Of a stretch of DNA of 64,000 nt, positions 1 through 9,092 are shown in pieces. Location of the stretch: NCBI GenBank assembly GCA_963854835.1, contig OY978525.1, forward strand, positions 57,843,855-57,907,854. Direction: 5' to 3'. Positions within the stretch are counted from its first letter, which is position 1. The number at the start of each line of letters is the position of its first letter. A program made the translations under genes and the position numbers. The notes under the pieces were generated by a model. It did not search any database. It was given only the letters and a program-made list of their open reading frames with translations, and was not told the DNA's origin. Origin of the DNA: Megamerina dolium (taxonomy: Eukaryota; Arthropoda; Insecta; Diptera; Megamerinidae).

Positions 1-222
1 TTGAAAGATGTTAAAAAATTTTGGTACTCTGAATACTTGCCATTAAAGGTTGGAAGTTTGAGTTGCGGTAATTTTGTGCTAGGCTGTGTTATGCAAGCTG
101 TATTTGAAAGTGAGACATTATGGTCTCCTATTAACTGTGCTTGGATGGCTATTTTTGTGGTGACGTAAAGGTCTTCTAAGTCAGCGCGTGCGCTATCGAT
201 GGTGTCCAATTTTTCAATATCT
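1..222 (-). pseudogene. BEL/Pao retrotransposon gag fragment (runs off left edge)
   Basis: Read on the minus strand, the frame is open from a stop near 222 to the window edge. It gives a peptide with ADLEDLYVTTKIAIQAQL followed by KLPQLKLPTFNGKYSEYQNF. The LPxLKLPTFxGxYxExxxF block is the hallmark of the N-terminal Gag region of BEL/Pao LTR retrotransposons (the DUF1759-type region). Weaker coding similarity, broken by stops, continues up to about 405. There is no start codon in this frame, and the rest of the element lies outside the window. I see this as the edge of a decayed or partial BEL/Pao copy on the minus strand. Confidence 0.7.
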
Positions 223-718
223 GTTTAAATCGAGAATATTTGCTTAAAATATGATTCAAGAATGCCCAAACGGCATTTGTATTAGGCACCTGACAGGACC
301 TTTCCACCTAGTCTCAAAATATCATCCACTATATTCTTAATGCATATGATATTATTCTTCACACTTGTACGTTGTTGTTTCAACTCGTCCAAAGACATAT
401 CCAAATCCAATTTAAAATTATGCAGGTCTGCGATCGAATACGTAAAGCTTACCTACAGTAGGCAAACAATGTAAACGCTAATTGAAAATTGTGTCAAGCC
501 CTTATTTAAGGGTAACGGCAGCGATGAGTCAAATGGGCAGTGTAATGTAGTGTAGTGTAGTGTAGCAGCGATAACGACGACTCGACAGCGGTAACTATAT
601 GAGACAATCTATGGGCGTTCTAGTCCAGTGACAAGTAACGGAACGATGAATCGAATGGATAATGTAGCAATGTTTTGTAGCGAGTACAACAATAGCAGTC
701 TAATACTGTCCACCAAAA
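223..718. other. No gene seen; short TGTAG repeat
   Basis: The part up to about 405 is probably the broken upstream end of the BEL/Pao gag. Around 540-564 a short pentanucleotide run of TGTAG occurs about four times. Nothing else is recognisable. Confidence 0.4.
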
Positions 719-997
719 TATATTTGGTGGGAGTACCGAATAAAGTATAACCGTGAGCTGTGTATAAACTGTATGCTGCCACCGACATTGTAACGCGCTT
801 TAAAATTCATCGACTAAGCTGGCTAAGTCATGTCGAGTGAATGGAAGAACACGCTCCGGCTAAGAGGGTGTTATATTCCATACCCTCAGGTGGACGACGC
901 AACATAGGTACAACTAAACTCCGGTGAAAAGACCAAGTACTCGAGAACTTATCAGCGCTTGGGATTTATAACTGGCGCCAGATAGCAAAGGAAAGTG
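719..997 (+). pseudogene. RTE LINE 3'-end relic
   Basis: The DNA is clearly related to the 3' end of the RTE element at 20051-23106, matching about 22770-23040. Shared blocks include TGGCTAAGTCATGTCGAGTG, GAACACGCTCC and CTGGCGCCAGATAGC. It encodes the degraded C-terminal tail (WLGHVERMEEHAPAKK-like region) that follows the reverse transcriptase. Many substitutions and indels show it is much older than the 20-kb copy. It is 5'-truncated, as is usual for LINE insertions. Confidence 0.75.
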
Positions 998-1754
998 TTG
1001 AAGTTGTTGTGTTGAGTTTTTTATATATGACACTTCCATCTAAGGCGGGATATTTATGTACTAAAATGTGAACTTACAGTCTGAAATGTTATTTGTATGA
1101 TATTATTTGATGTGTAGAGAGATGTTAAACGGTTTTTATATTTGTGTGGATTTAAGCGAAAGAGTCAATTGGAATAGGGCTGCTAAATATGCAACTAACC
1201 TTTTTCAAATATAAAACTGATATTTATTTAATTGAAAGTCAGATCCTGCTCCTGCACAGAACACTGTGCAGTTGCCGCTGGACGGTAAAAATAGAAATAA
1301 ATTTAAATGGACGGAAAAACGTCGGCGGTAAAACCGCTGCTGCTGACTTTATGAGTATTAATATTTACAGTGCTTAACCGTCGACCGCCGCAATTCTGGG
1401 TTTAACATTACATTAAAATTACAAACTACAAGAGTAATGCTGTAAGCACAACACCGGCAAAGGCTAACTGTACACAATGCAATTTCGCTCACTTTAACAC
1501 AAAAGGCCGGCAGCGAAAGTATCCATTTTGTTTTTGTACTCTCTGAAAATACCGATAGTAGCACGAAGATATGTATCCTCAACAAACTTCTATTATGTAT
1601 GTGATTGGTAATGCTGCTGCTGATTAAAAATAACTTTTATAAAAGGCACATTTTACCACCAATAAAATCATTTTCTTCATATAAAACCAATGCTGAATAA
1701 TTTTTATATTCAATTAAGAACAAGGAGAAAATTTTAAAAATGGTCACAATGGTT
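998..1754. other. No gene seen
   Basis: AT-rich DNA with scattered stops in all frames. I recognise no protein family, RNA or repeat. Confidence 0.4.
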
Positions 1755-1930
1755 TCTCTTTTGCCGTTGCCACTGGCTCGATGATAGAAATAAATCTATC
1801 GTCGCAAATAGTCGTCTGTCGAAGTTCGCGGTTAGTTTTTCTTGCGCGATATACATCAATGTGTTATATTTTTGACAGCGGACATTCGCGTCGAAATATT
1901 CGGCTTTCGCGGGTGTCGTATTTTAGGCTT
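1755..1930 (+). repeat. Dispersed repeat, also at 36365-36520 and 42347-42502
   Basis: The stretch running from a GCCGTTGCC motif through ATAGTCGTC and AGTTCGCGGTTAG matches, with many differences, the segment that abuts the LINE endonuclease relic in each unit of the 6-kb tandem duplication. Shared features are GAAATA(A/G)AT, a TCGTCG-rich core and a CGCGTC near the end. Its class is unknown. It carries no convincing coding potential. Confidence 0.5.
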
Positions 1931-2366
1931 AAAATCGCACTCAGAGATATTTAGTGATGTGGACAATTCAGGTATAAGAACTGACAATGCGATGCTTTGC
2001 TAATTGTAATGGAATAAAATTGAGGTTAAATATTCCATTGCATTACAGATAATTTTCTTCAGTACCAAAGTGCCAAAGAAAAAAAAATTGCCAAATTACC
2101 AAAAACTTTTTAGAGGAAAAAAAATGTATATGTTTTTGTAAAATATTACCAAAATGTAAACACTGGATGTTGCTCACTTATCGATTTTTCTCGTGTGTAC
2201 TTCTTTCAAGTATATGTAAGTCCTTTTGTTACACTTTTTTGTAATTCGTTATTAGACTGGGCTTGTCGTCAAATATTTAGCATTGTGAAATTAATACATA
2301 TATAGGATTTAATAAGAAGAGAACTTTGGCCAATTTGGTAAAAGTTTAATATGATTTTATATATAT
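1931..2366. other. No gene seen
   Basis: AT-rich spacer ending in TTATATATAT, which is the short AT run into which the LTR retrotransposon inserted. Confidence 0.4.
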
Positions 2367-2803
2367 TGTTACGTTTTTATTCTGTGAACGTTTAATTCTA
2401 TTTGAATTACCTTGTTCGATCACTGGATTCTGTTAATGATAACTGCAACACTTATTTTATACAACTATATACAGCAACAATTTATTTAATAATCTCTATT
2501 TACAATCAACTCTGTTTACAATCAACTATTTACTATAACACTTAAATGTACTTGCAACTTTTGCCTCTGTATCAATGTTTTCGCAATCACGTTCCGAATT
2601 AGATTGATTTCACTGCTCAACACTGGCTCTATTTATACTCTGTTGGCAACACCCCAGAATCTTCCTTTATCGAGATTCTTCTCTTCCTTTCTCGTTGGCT
2701 TGTTCTGGTTATCGCTTATTTCTTTTTGTTGACATTCGTTTCGATGCTGCCAATAGAGTCCGTCACAATAGTGATGAGTAATCAACTATCGATACTCGTT
2801 ACA
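2367..2803 (-). repeat. 3' LTR of gypsy copy 1
   Basis: A 437-bp direct repeat of 7896-8332, apparently identical. On the minus strand it begins TGTAACG and ends CGTAACA. It contains a TATA-like TATAAATAG (2629-2637, minus) and an AATAAA (2481-2486, minus), which could define U3, R and U5. Confidence 0.95.
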
Positions 2804-2816
2804 CTGCCCTCTTAAC
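2804..2816 (-). promoter_or_regulatory. Polypurine tract (plus-strand primer site)
   Basis: On the minus strand a purine-rich AAGAGGGCAG lies immediately upstream of the 3' LTR, where Ty3/gypsy elements carry the polypurine tract. The copy at 58108 has a slightly longer AAGAGGAGGGCAG. Confidence 0.7.
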
Positions 2817-2838
2817 CTTGTTCGTCCCGAACAAGTTT

Positions 2839-5800
2839 TTATACTTCCCCTCGATATGGCGCAAGTCGCTTCAAGTGCACTACTTTAAACTTTGCTCTTT
2901 TATTCCAGGCACGTTGAATACGATACACTACGTCATTTATCTTTGCTATAATCTCATATGGTCCTTCCCAATGAGTCTGTAGTTTAGGGGACAGGCCTTT
3001 CTTTCGTTGTGGATTATGAAGCATTACAAGCTCTCCTTCATAGAACCCTTTTGAATTCGCTTTCAAGTCATACCTGGCCTTCATCTTATCGCTTATCATC
3101 TGCGACCGCTCTCTGATGAACTGATGTACTTCATCCAACTGTTCCCGCTTTTCGCTAGTATAATTACCTTCGGTAGATCTCGTTGGTGTTACAACTCCAA
3201 ATTTTAAATCAGCTGGCAGTCTTAACTCGTTTCCAAAAATTGCCATTGCCGGTGTAGTAGCCGTCGTATCATGTTGTGCGCATCTATATGGCATGAGGAA
3301 CATTGGTATGTGTACATCCCAGTCTCTTTGGTATTTATCTACGACTTTTCTCAAATATTCCTCCAAGGTACGGTTAAATCGTTCTACCATGCCATCAGAT
3401 TGTGGATGCAAAGGTGTTGTACGAGTTTTGTATATACCCAGCATACGGCATATCTCTTGGAATACAACTGATTCGAAATTTCGACCTTGGTCTGAGTGTA
3501 ACTCCATCGGTACACCAAAACGAGTAACCCATTGGTTGACGAATACATCCGCAACTGTACTAGCTTCCTGATTTGGAATGGGGTATACTTCAGGCCATTT
3601 ACTGAAGTAATCTATAACCACCAGAACATACTTGTTTTCTGCGTTGCTTATTGGAAATGGCCCAGCTATGTCCATAGCAATTCGCTCAAATGGAGCACCC
3701 ACGGTGTATTGGTGCATCTTACCTCGACTTTTCTTAGTGGGACCTTTGGCCATTGCACATTGCTTACACTTCCGAATCCAATCAGCGACATGGTCATGAC
3801 ATCCAACCCAATAAAATCGTTTCTTTATTTTCTCGACGGTTTTGGTGATTCCCAAATGCCCTCCACTGGAGGCATTGTGATACTCAGCTATCACTTCATT
3901 TATTCTCGCCTTGGGTACCACTAGAAGATCATTAGTGATTTTTCCATCCTCACTTTCCCATTCTCGGAATAAACATCCGTCTCGTAAGTGCAGGCTTTGC
4001 CACTGCGCCCAGTATGCCTTTGCTATTGGACTCTCATTAGCCATTTCTTGCCAATCTGGACGTATGCCCTGCTCCTTGTATTCCATAATCTTTACGAGAT
4101 CTGGGTCGTTCCGCTGATCTTCTTGCACTCGTTCGGTGGTCCATGACTCCTCCGGCAATATATTCGTAAGTCGTATGTCGACAATGTGCTCCTTGCTTTC
4201 CACTCGAGAACAATGTTTACATTCCATTTTGCAAGGACGACAAGATAGAGCATCCGCGTTGGCGTGATGTCCTCCTTTACGATGTTCGATGGTAAAATCA
4301 TAACTCTGCAGCCTTTCAATCCAGCGCGCCAATTGTCCTTCTGGGTTTTTAAATTGCAATAACCACCTTAGCGCTGAGTGGTCAGTTCGTAGATGAAATG
4401 ACTGACCGTACAAGTATTTATGGAAATACTTTACACATTCCAGTATTGCGAGCAACTCTCTTCGTGTGACACAGTAATTTCTTTCTGACTTCGACAGGAT
4501 TTTACTGTAGTATGCTATTACTTTTTCTTGCCCATCTATGATCTGAGAGAGCACACCACCTATTCCATAGCCACTCGCATCTGTGTCCAACACAAACTTT
4601 TGACCAGGTACTGGATACGCTAATATTGGTGCTGAACAGAGTTTTTCTTTCAGCTGTTCGAATGCTTTCTGTTGGTCCTCGCCCCACACAAATGGTTTGT
4701 TCTTTCTTGTCAACTCATGCAGACTGCTGGCGATGTTTGCAAATCCAGGAACAAATCGTCTATAGTAGGTGCATAAGCCTAGGAAGCTTCTTAGCTCGTG
4801 AAGATTCGACGGAATAGGCCATTCTTGAACTGCTGCTACTTTCTCCTCGTCGGTATGTACCCCTTCTGTTGTTACTTTATGACCAAGATATTTAACTTCT
4901 TGCCTGAAGAGTGAACACTTTTTCATATTCAGTTTAAGCCCTGCTGATTGTATACGCTCAAATACTTCTTTCAACTTTTCCAGGTGGTCGTTAAAATCTT
5001 TTCCCATCACAATAATGTCATCGAGGTACACCAAGCACGTTTTCCAGTGTAGTCCTCTGAGTACACGCTCCATCAAACGTTCGAAAGTAGCTGGCGCATT
5101 GCATAAACCAAATGGCATGACTGTAAATTGCCATAGACCATCGCCAATACTGAAAGCTGTTTTCTCTTTGTCTTCCTTACCAAGTTCCACTTGCCAGTAG
5201 CCACTTTGCAAATCAAGAGTTGAGAACCACTTCGCACTAGATAGTGTGTCCAGAGTGTCATCGATTCTTGGCAGTGGATAGCTGTCTTTTTTCGTAATAT
5301 CATTTAGCTTTCTGTAATCCACACAGAATCGAGTACTTCCATCCTTCTTCTTTACCAGCACAACTGGTGAACTCCATGGACTCGCTGATGGTTCAATAAC
5401 ACCTTGTTTCTGCATATCGGAAATAAGCTTAATGGCTTCGTCTCTTTTGGCCAATGGAACTCGTCGTGGTGTTTGACGAATTGGTCTAGAATCACCGGTG
5501 TCAATGTGATGCTTCACGATGGTTGTTCGTCCTCCAGTTTTTCCATTTGAAGAAAATATTGAACTGTACTTCTCCAATAGTTGTAAAGCCTTTTCTTTTT
5601 GCTGTTTGGTAAGCACGCCTGCCCATTCTTCCATCTGTGCTTTTATTTCCACTCTGACAGTTCCTGATCTTCCACTTTTTATCGACGAACCCTTTTCGCA
5701 GTCTACTACGGCAGTAACTTCCTGGCAATGACCAATCACCATTCCTTTCTTCACAACTGTAGATGTATTAGTTGGATTTAATATTCGCACCGGTACTATT

Positions 5801-5949
5801 CCATTTTCTTTAGGTTCTACTAACGTCCTACCAAGTATGATGTTTTTATTTTGTATTTCTTTATCTGCTTCCACTAACCACAACTTGCCTGTCCCATCAT
5901 CCACATTCATCTGTGCCCATATCACCGCTTCTGATTTTGATGTTCCCAC
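2839..5949 (-). CDS. pol: Ty3/gypsy Pol: reverse transcriptase, RNase H, integrase
   Basis: An uninterrupted 1036-codon frame. In order it has an RT domain (about residues 150-330) with the catalytic YLDD; RNase H starting at LDTDASGYGIGG; an integrase HHCC zinc module (HLGITKTVEKIKKRFYW ... CKQC); the integrase core with AMDIAGPF, HSDQG and MVERFNRT in D,D35E spacing; and a GPY/F module (THWEGPYEII) near the C-terminus. There is no chromodomain and no env. The nominal first codon is GTG inside the pro overlap. It is not a real start: Pol must be made as part of a longer polyprotein. Pol is in the same frame as gag, while pro is in the -1 frame, so a second shift is needed or one base has been gained or lost near 5900-5990. 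Catalytic residues are all present. Confidence 0.93.
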   Translation of the reverse strand: MGTSKSEAVIWAQMNVDDGTGKLWLVEADKEIQNKNIILGRTLVEPKENGIVPVRILNPTNTSTVVKKGMVIGHCQEVTAVVDCEKGSSIKSGRSGTVRVEIKAQMEEWAGVLTKQQKEKALQLLEKYSSIFSSNGKTGGRTTIVKHHIDTGDSRPIRQTPRRVPLAKRDEAIKLISDMQKQGVIEPSASPWSSPVVLVKKKDGSTRFCVDYRKLNDITKKDSYPLPRIDDTLDTLSSAKWFSTLDLQSGYWQVELGKEDKEKTAFSIGDGLWQFTVMPFGLCNAPATFERLMERVLRGLHWKTCLVYLDDIIVMGKDFNDHLEKLKEVFERIQSAGLKLNMKKCSLFRQEVKYLGHKVTTEGVHTDEEKVAAVQEWPIPSNLHELRSFLGLCTYYRRFVPGFANIASSLHELTRKNKPFVWGEDQQKAFEQLKEKLCSAPILAYPVPGQKFVLDTDASGYGIGGVLSQIIDGQEKVIAYYSKILSKSERNYCVTRRELLAILECVKYFHKYLYGQSFHLRTDHSALRWLLQFKNPEGQLARWIERLQSYDFTIEHRKGGHHANADALSCRPCKMECKHCSRVESKEHIVDIRLTNILPEESWTTERVQEDQRNDPDLVKIMEYKEQGIRPDWQEMANESPIAKAYWAQWQSLHLRDGCLFREWESEDGKITNDLLVVPKARINEVIAEYHNASSGGHLGITKTVEKIKKRFYWVGCHDHVADWIRKCKQCAMAKGPTKKSRGKMHQYTVGAPFERIAMDIAGPFPISNAENKYVLVVIDYFSKWPEVYPIPNQEASTVADVFVNQWVTRFGVPMELHSDQGRNFESVVFQEICRMLGIYKTRTTPLHPQSDGMVERFNRTLEEYLRKVVDKYQRDWDVHIPMFLMPYRCAQHDTTATTPAMAIFGNELRLPADLKFGVVTPTRSTEGNYTSEKREQLDEVHQFIRERSQMISDKMKARYDLKANSKGFYEGELVMLHNPQRKKGLSPKLQTHWEGPYEIIAKINDVVYRIQRAWNKRAKFKVVHLKRLAPYRGEV

Positions 5950-6387
5950 TACGCTTGTAACCGATGTTCAATGGTAGTTCGACATTTGCATAGCGCAGTA
6001 TCCGTTGATTTAAATCTAACGTAAATCCGTTGTCAATCATAAAATCAACACCAATTATTACGTCATCGATGATGTCAGCCACAATGAATTCATGTTCCCA
6101 CGTGTAATTTCCAATAGATACTCGTTTCTTTATCTTACCCAGAATTTGTGCATCCTCACCCGTTGCCGTACGCAATTTTATTCCCATTAAAGGCTCAAAC
6201 CTCTTTACCAAATCGCTCTTGATTATAGAATGTGATGCACCAGTGTCCAGGGTTAACATGAATTCCATATTGTCCAATTTTCCATCAATGGTCAAGCTGC
6301 TTGGCACACGCTGTAGTTGTGAAATGTGAATGATGGGGCAACCCACTGTTGGAGTCAGTTCACGCCCCGCTGAACTGACTCGATTTA
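5897..6387 (-). CDS. Retropepsin-type protease frame
   Basis: The frame holds the aspartic protease signature LTLDTGASHS followed by the flap and strand region (VADIIDDVIIGVDFM), typical of Ty3/gypsy proteases that mature Gag and Gag-Pol. It is open upstream of its first Met (6346) back to the gag stop region and lies in the -1 frame relative to gag. That is what the slippery heptamer at 6388-6394 would deliver. It overlaps the pol frame by about 50-80 bases and stops at 5897, so entry to pol needs a +1 (or -2) shift or a repaired indel. Whether this reflects a mutation or a second recoding event cannot be told from one copy, because copy 2 has lost this region. Confidence 0.85.
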
Positions 6388-6394
6388 GTTTAAC
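6352..6394 (-). promoter_or_regulatory. -1 programmed frameshift signal at the gag stop
   Basis: On the minus strand gag ends G TTA AAC TAA. GTTAAAC (6388-6394) is a heptamer of the kind known to work as a -1 slippery site, and the gag stop (6385-6387) follows it directly. After a 6-nt spacer comes a perfect 11-bp stem: GAGTCAGTTCA (minus strand, 6371-6381) pairs with TGAACTGACTC (6352-6362), closing an 8-nt GC-rich loop. Slippage by -1 enters the protease frame exactly. Site, spacer, stem and frame direction all agree, though function is inferred. Confidence 0.85.
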
Positions 6395-7866
6395 GATGGA
6401 TTTGTGTTAGTGGAGCGATCGCTATCCACCTTATTCTCCTTCTTTTGTCTTCCTGGAGAATTCGATCTTGATCGCTTTCGTCGTAGACGGCAGTCACGCG
6501 CCATGTGTCCTGGTTTGTCACAAATGAAGCACTTACCAGTAAACTTGTTTTCGCGTCGACCTGTTGTTCTTTCTTCAGGCTGAACTACTGATTTTACTGC
6601 CTGACGCACTACTTTAACCAGATCTGTTGTTTCTGTCTCTAATTGGCGTACCCGTGGCATTGGTCGACACATGAAACTGGCGGCTTCAAACGTCAATGCA
6701 CTACTGACTGTTTCGGCATAAGTATTCCTGGGTGACATGACTAGGGCACGCTTTGTCTCTCCATCACGTATGCCATCTATGAATGCCTCTATTTTGATTT
6801 TTTCGACGAACTCTTCCGAATTACCGGAGAACGCTAGATGACATAAGCGCTCAATATCGGAAGCGAATTCCTGCAGACTCTCATTACTCCGTTGCACTCG
6901 CGATCTCAATTCCACTCGATGTAATTGACTCTTGTATTCATTTCCATACTTTCGCTGGAGTGTGTCCATCAGTGACTGATAGCTACCACGATCTTTCTCT
7001 GGAATCATCTGTAACACCTCGGAAGCATTACCTTTTAATGCGACTATTAAAGCAGCAGTCTTGTCGCTATCATCCCATTGATTCTTCGACGCTGTTGTCT
7101 CGAATTGAAGCTTGAAGATATTGAATGGCGTGCTTCCGTCAAATGTTGGTGACTTTAGTTTGATTGTACTTGAATCTCTAATCACTGATGTGGCTGGTCC
7201 ATTTATTTTTAGTTGATTGAGTTCGTGCTGTAATTTCTCGAACTTATCTTCCCAGTCGTCGACATGTTCCTTCAGCTTATCATCCAACTCATCCACGTGT
7301 TCTTTCAGCTCTGTAACTTTGTCATTAATAGCTCCGGAAATTTCCTGAAATCTAAGTTCAATTCCTTTTTGTAGATTTTCGATGACGTGTTCTTGGCGAG
7401 CCGAATGTTCTTGAAGCTTGGAGTCAATTGTTTTCTGGAACTCTCCCATAGCGTTTTCTTGACGTACCGAATGTTCTTGAAACTTGGAGTCAATTGTTTT
7501 CTGGAACTCTCCCATAGCGTTTTCTTGACGTACCGAATGTTCTTGAAACTTGGAGTCAATGCGAGACGCATTTTCTTGTAACTTCGCATTAATTCCTTGC
7601 AGTTGCTGCTGCTGTTGTTGCATCATGGATTTCATGAGTTCCATTAGTTGACCACTCGAATCTATCTTGCTTTCTTCCGCAGCGTGTACGACTGCTTGTA
7701 TATCGGCTTCCTCGAAGAACTCATGTTCTTCTACGTTAATTCCCTTAGCCTCCATAGCTTGCCTCAGCCTCACCAGCAGTTCCGCCTTTGCACCTAATGA
7801 CGATAGATTCATCTCTACCAACAGCTTTTTAAGCTGGTCCACTTTTAGTTGGTCAATTTTCACCAT
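6385..7866 (-). CDS. gag: Gag with N-terminal SAP motif and CCHC zinc knuckle
   Basis: A 493-codon frame. Residues about 4-40 (KVDQLKKLLVEMNLSSLGAK...) fit a SAP motif, a helix-turn-helix that binds AT-rich scaffold DNA in other proteins. Next come an acidic patch, a Q-rich run, and a long coiled-coil region that includes two perfect 22-residue repeats (DNA period 66 bp, about 7431-7562). The retrotransposon Gag core follows (IFKLQFETTASKNQW ...), then one CCHC knuckle, CFICDKPGHMARDC, and a basic tail. The ATG lies just after the tRNA-Leu primer site. Copy 2 (60720-61112 and 58416-60707) has two knuckles and a different coiled-coil repeat number, so this Gag evolves by repeat gain and loss. 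Confidence 0.92.
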   Translation of the reverse strand: MVKIDQLKVDQLKKLLVEMNLSSLGAKAELLVRLRQAMEAKGINVEEHEFFEEADIQAVVHAAEESKIDSSGQLMELMKSMMQQQQQQLQGINAKLQENASRIDSKFQEHSVRQENAMGEFQKTIDSKFQEHSVRQENAMGEFQKTIDSKLQEHSARQEHVIENLQKGIELRFQEISGAINDKVTELKEHVDELDDKLKEHVDDWEDKFEKLQHELNQLKINGPATSVIRDSSTIKLKSPTFDGSTPFNIFKLQFETTASKNQWDDSDKTAALIVALKGNASEVLQMIPEKDRGSYQSLMDTLQRKYGNEYKSQLHRVELRSRVQRSNESLQEFASDIERLCHLAFSGNSEEFVEKIKIEAFIDGIRDGETKRALVMSPRNTYAETVSSALTFEAASFMCRPMPRVRQLETETTDLVKVVRQAVKSVVQPEERTTGRRENKFTGKCFICDKPGHMARDCRLRRKRSRSNSPGRQKKENKVDSDRSTNTNPSLN

Positions 7867-7873
7867 CTTTACA

Positions 7874-7893
7874 GAATCCCACTTCTGACACCA
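7874..7893 (-). promoter_or_regulatory. Primer binding site, tRNA-Leu
   Basis: On the minus strand TGGTGTCAGAAGTGGGATTC begins 2 nt after the 5' LTR. It is complementary to the 3' end of an insect tRNA-Leu (AATCCCACTTCTGACACCA, from general knowledge). The mdg3/blastopia lineage uses this primer. Confidence 0.88.
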
Positions 7894-7895
7894 AT

Positions 7896-8329
7896 TGTTA
7901 CGTTTTTATTCTGTGAACGTTTAATTCTATTTGAATTACCTTGTTCGATCACTGGATTCTGTTAATGATAACTGCAACACTTATTTTATACAACTATATA
8001 CAGCAACAATTTATTTAATAATCTCTATTTACAATCAACTCTGTTTACAATCAACTATTTACTATAACACTTAAATGTACTTGCAACTTTTGCCTCTGTA
8101 TCAATGTTTTCGCAATCACGTTCCGAATTAGATTGATTTCACTGCTCAACACTGGCTCTATTTATACTCTGTTGGCAACACCCCAGAATCTTCCTTTATC
8201 GAGATTCTTCTCTTCCTTTCTCGTTGGCTTGTTCTGGTTATCGCTTATTTCTTTTTGTTGACATTCGTTTCGATGCTGCCAATAGAGTCCGTCACAATAG
8301 TGATGAGTAATCAACTATCGATACTCGTT

Positions 8330-8332
<3 letters not shown>
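7896..8332 (-). repeat. 5' LTR of gypsy copy 1
   Basis: The 437-bp partner of 2367-2803. The TATA-like TATAAATAG lies at 8158-8166 on the minus strand and probably marks the transcription start. The LTR abuts an (AT)n array on its outer side. Confidence 0.95.
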
Positions 8333-8424
<92 letters not shown>

Positions 8425-8435
8425 ATATATATATA
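8333..8435. repeat. (AT)n microsatellite
   Basis: Almost pure AT dinucleotides with a few GTAT and CAT interruptions, starting at the LTR border. Open frames of alternating Ile and Tyr codons here are artefacts. Confidence 0.97.
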
Positions 8436-9092
8436 ATCTTCATTTTTTACTTACGTATTTCAAAATTATTTTCTTCGAACGAAATTCCAAAAAAATTATA
8501 TATAACAAGGTTTAGTAGTAGTTTCATAGTTTTAAGGCCTTTTAAGCAAAACGGGGGCGAGAATCTCATTTCATACAAAAAAGAGATAACAAAAATACAG
8601 AGAGCTAATGTCTGCAAGATTCAAGAAAAGACATTTTTTAACGTCTTTTCATCTCCTTTTCCTTCACTATTCCGCAATCTCAGACGAAAGTTTGTATTAT
8701 ATAAATTGATTATATCGTCCGTTTTAGTACGTTGTCACTACAATACATTGTTGTCTCGTTGCCAATTATTTGTATTGACTACACTACAAAGTGACTGCTG
8801 ACATTTGAATATATAAACAAAAAATAAAAATTAAAATCAAAAAAATAATATGTATTGTAAAATTTGGATCACGATACTGATGATATAAAGCGTGTGGGGT
8901 AAAATACTGAGGGGTCGTGATCCATAATCGCAACTGTATCAATACACATGCATAGTTTAATATGTGTGCATATATAATTTCCATTTTTATTTACATACAT
9001 ATACAAAATAAAGTGAAGATTGAAAGCATGCAAGAGTGGTGTTTTCAAATTCATTAATTTATTTTGAACATAATTATCCAAAGAACAAACGA
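8436..9092. other. No gene seen
   Basis: AT-rich unique-looking sequence. No family is recognised on either strand. Confidence 0.4.

Larger units (their letters stand above)
2367..8332 (-). mobile_element. Near-intact Ty3/gypsy LTR retrotransposon (mdg3/blastopia-like, tRNA-Leu primed), copy 1
   Basis: A 5966-bp element on the minus strand. It has 437-bp LTRs at both ends (TG...CA), a tRNA-Leu primer binding site, gag, pro and pol in order, and a purine-rich tract next to the 3' LTR. An ATAT target duplication flanks it within AT repeats. By eye the two LTRs show no differences, so the insertion is recent. The tRNA-Leu primer and pol architecture (no chromodomain, no env) fit the mdg3 lineage of Ty3/gypsy; the lineage assignment is inference. 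Gag starts with a SAP motif, and gag/pro are separated by a -1 frameshift signal. The only obvious defect is a frame change between protease and RT. A related deletion derivative lies at 57658-61579, and a solo LTR at 16779-17211. Confidence 0.95.

Noticed and set aside
1189..1585. Two short frames on opposite strands around 1.2-1.6 kb
   Set aside because: Composition is unremarkable, no motifs, no splice context; treated as chance.
2804..2838. An env-like third ORF near the 3' LTR of gypsy copy 1
   Set aside because: Pol ends at 2839 and only 35 bp separate it from the LTR, so there is no room for env.
5949..5949. GTG as a real start codon of Pol (also 21168 for the RTE RT)
   Set aside because: These are only the first near-cognate codons after a frame change; the proteins are parts of longer polyproteins in eukaryotic elements.
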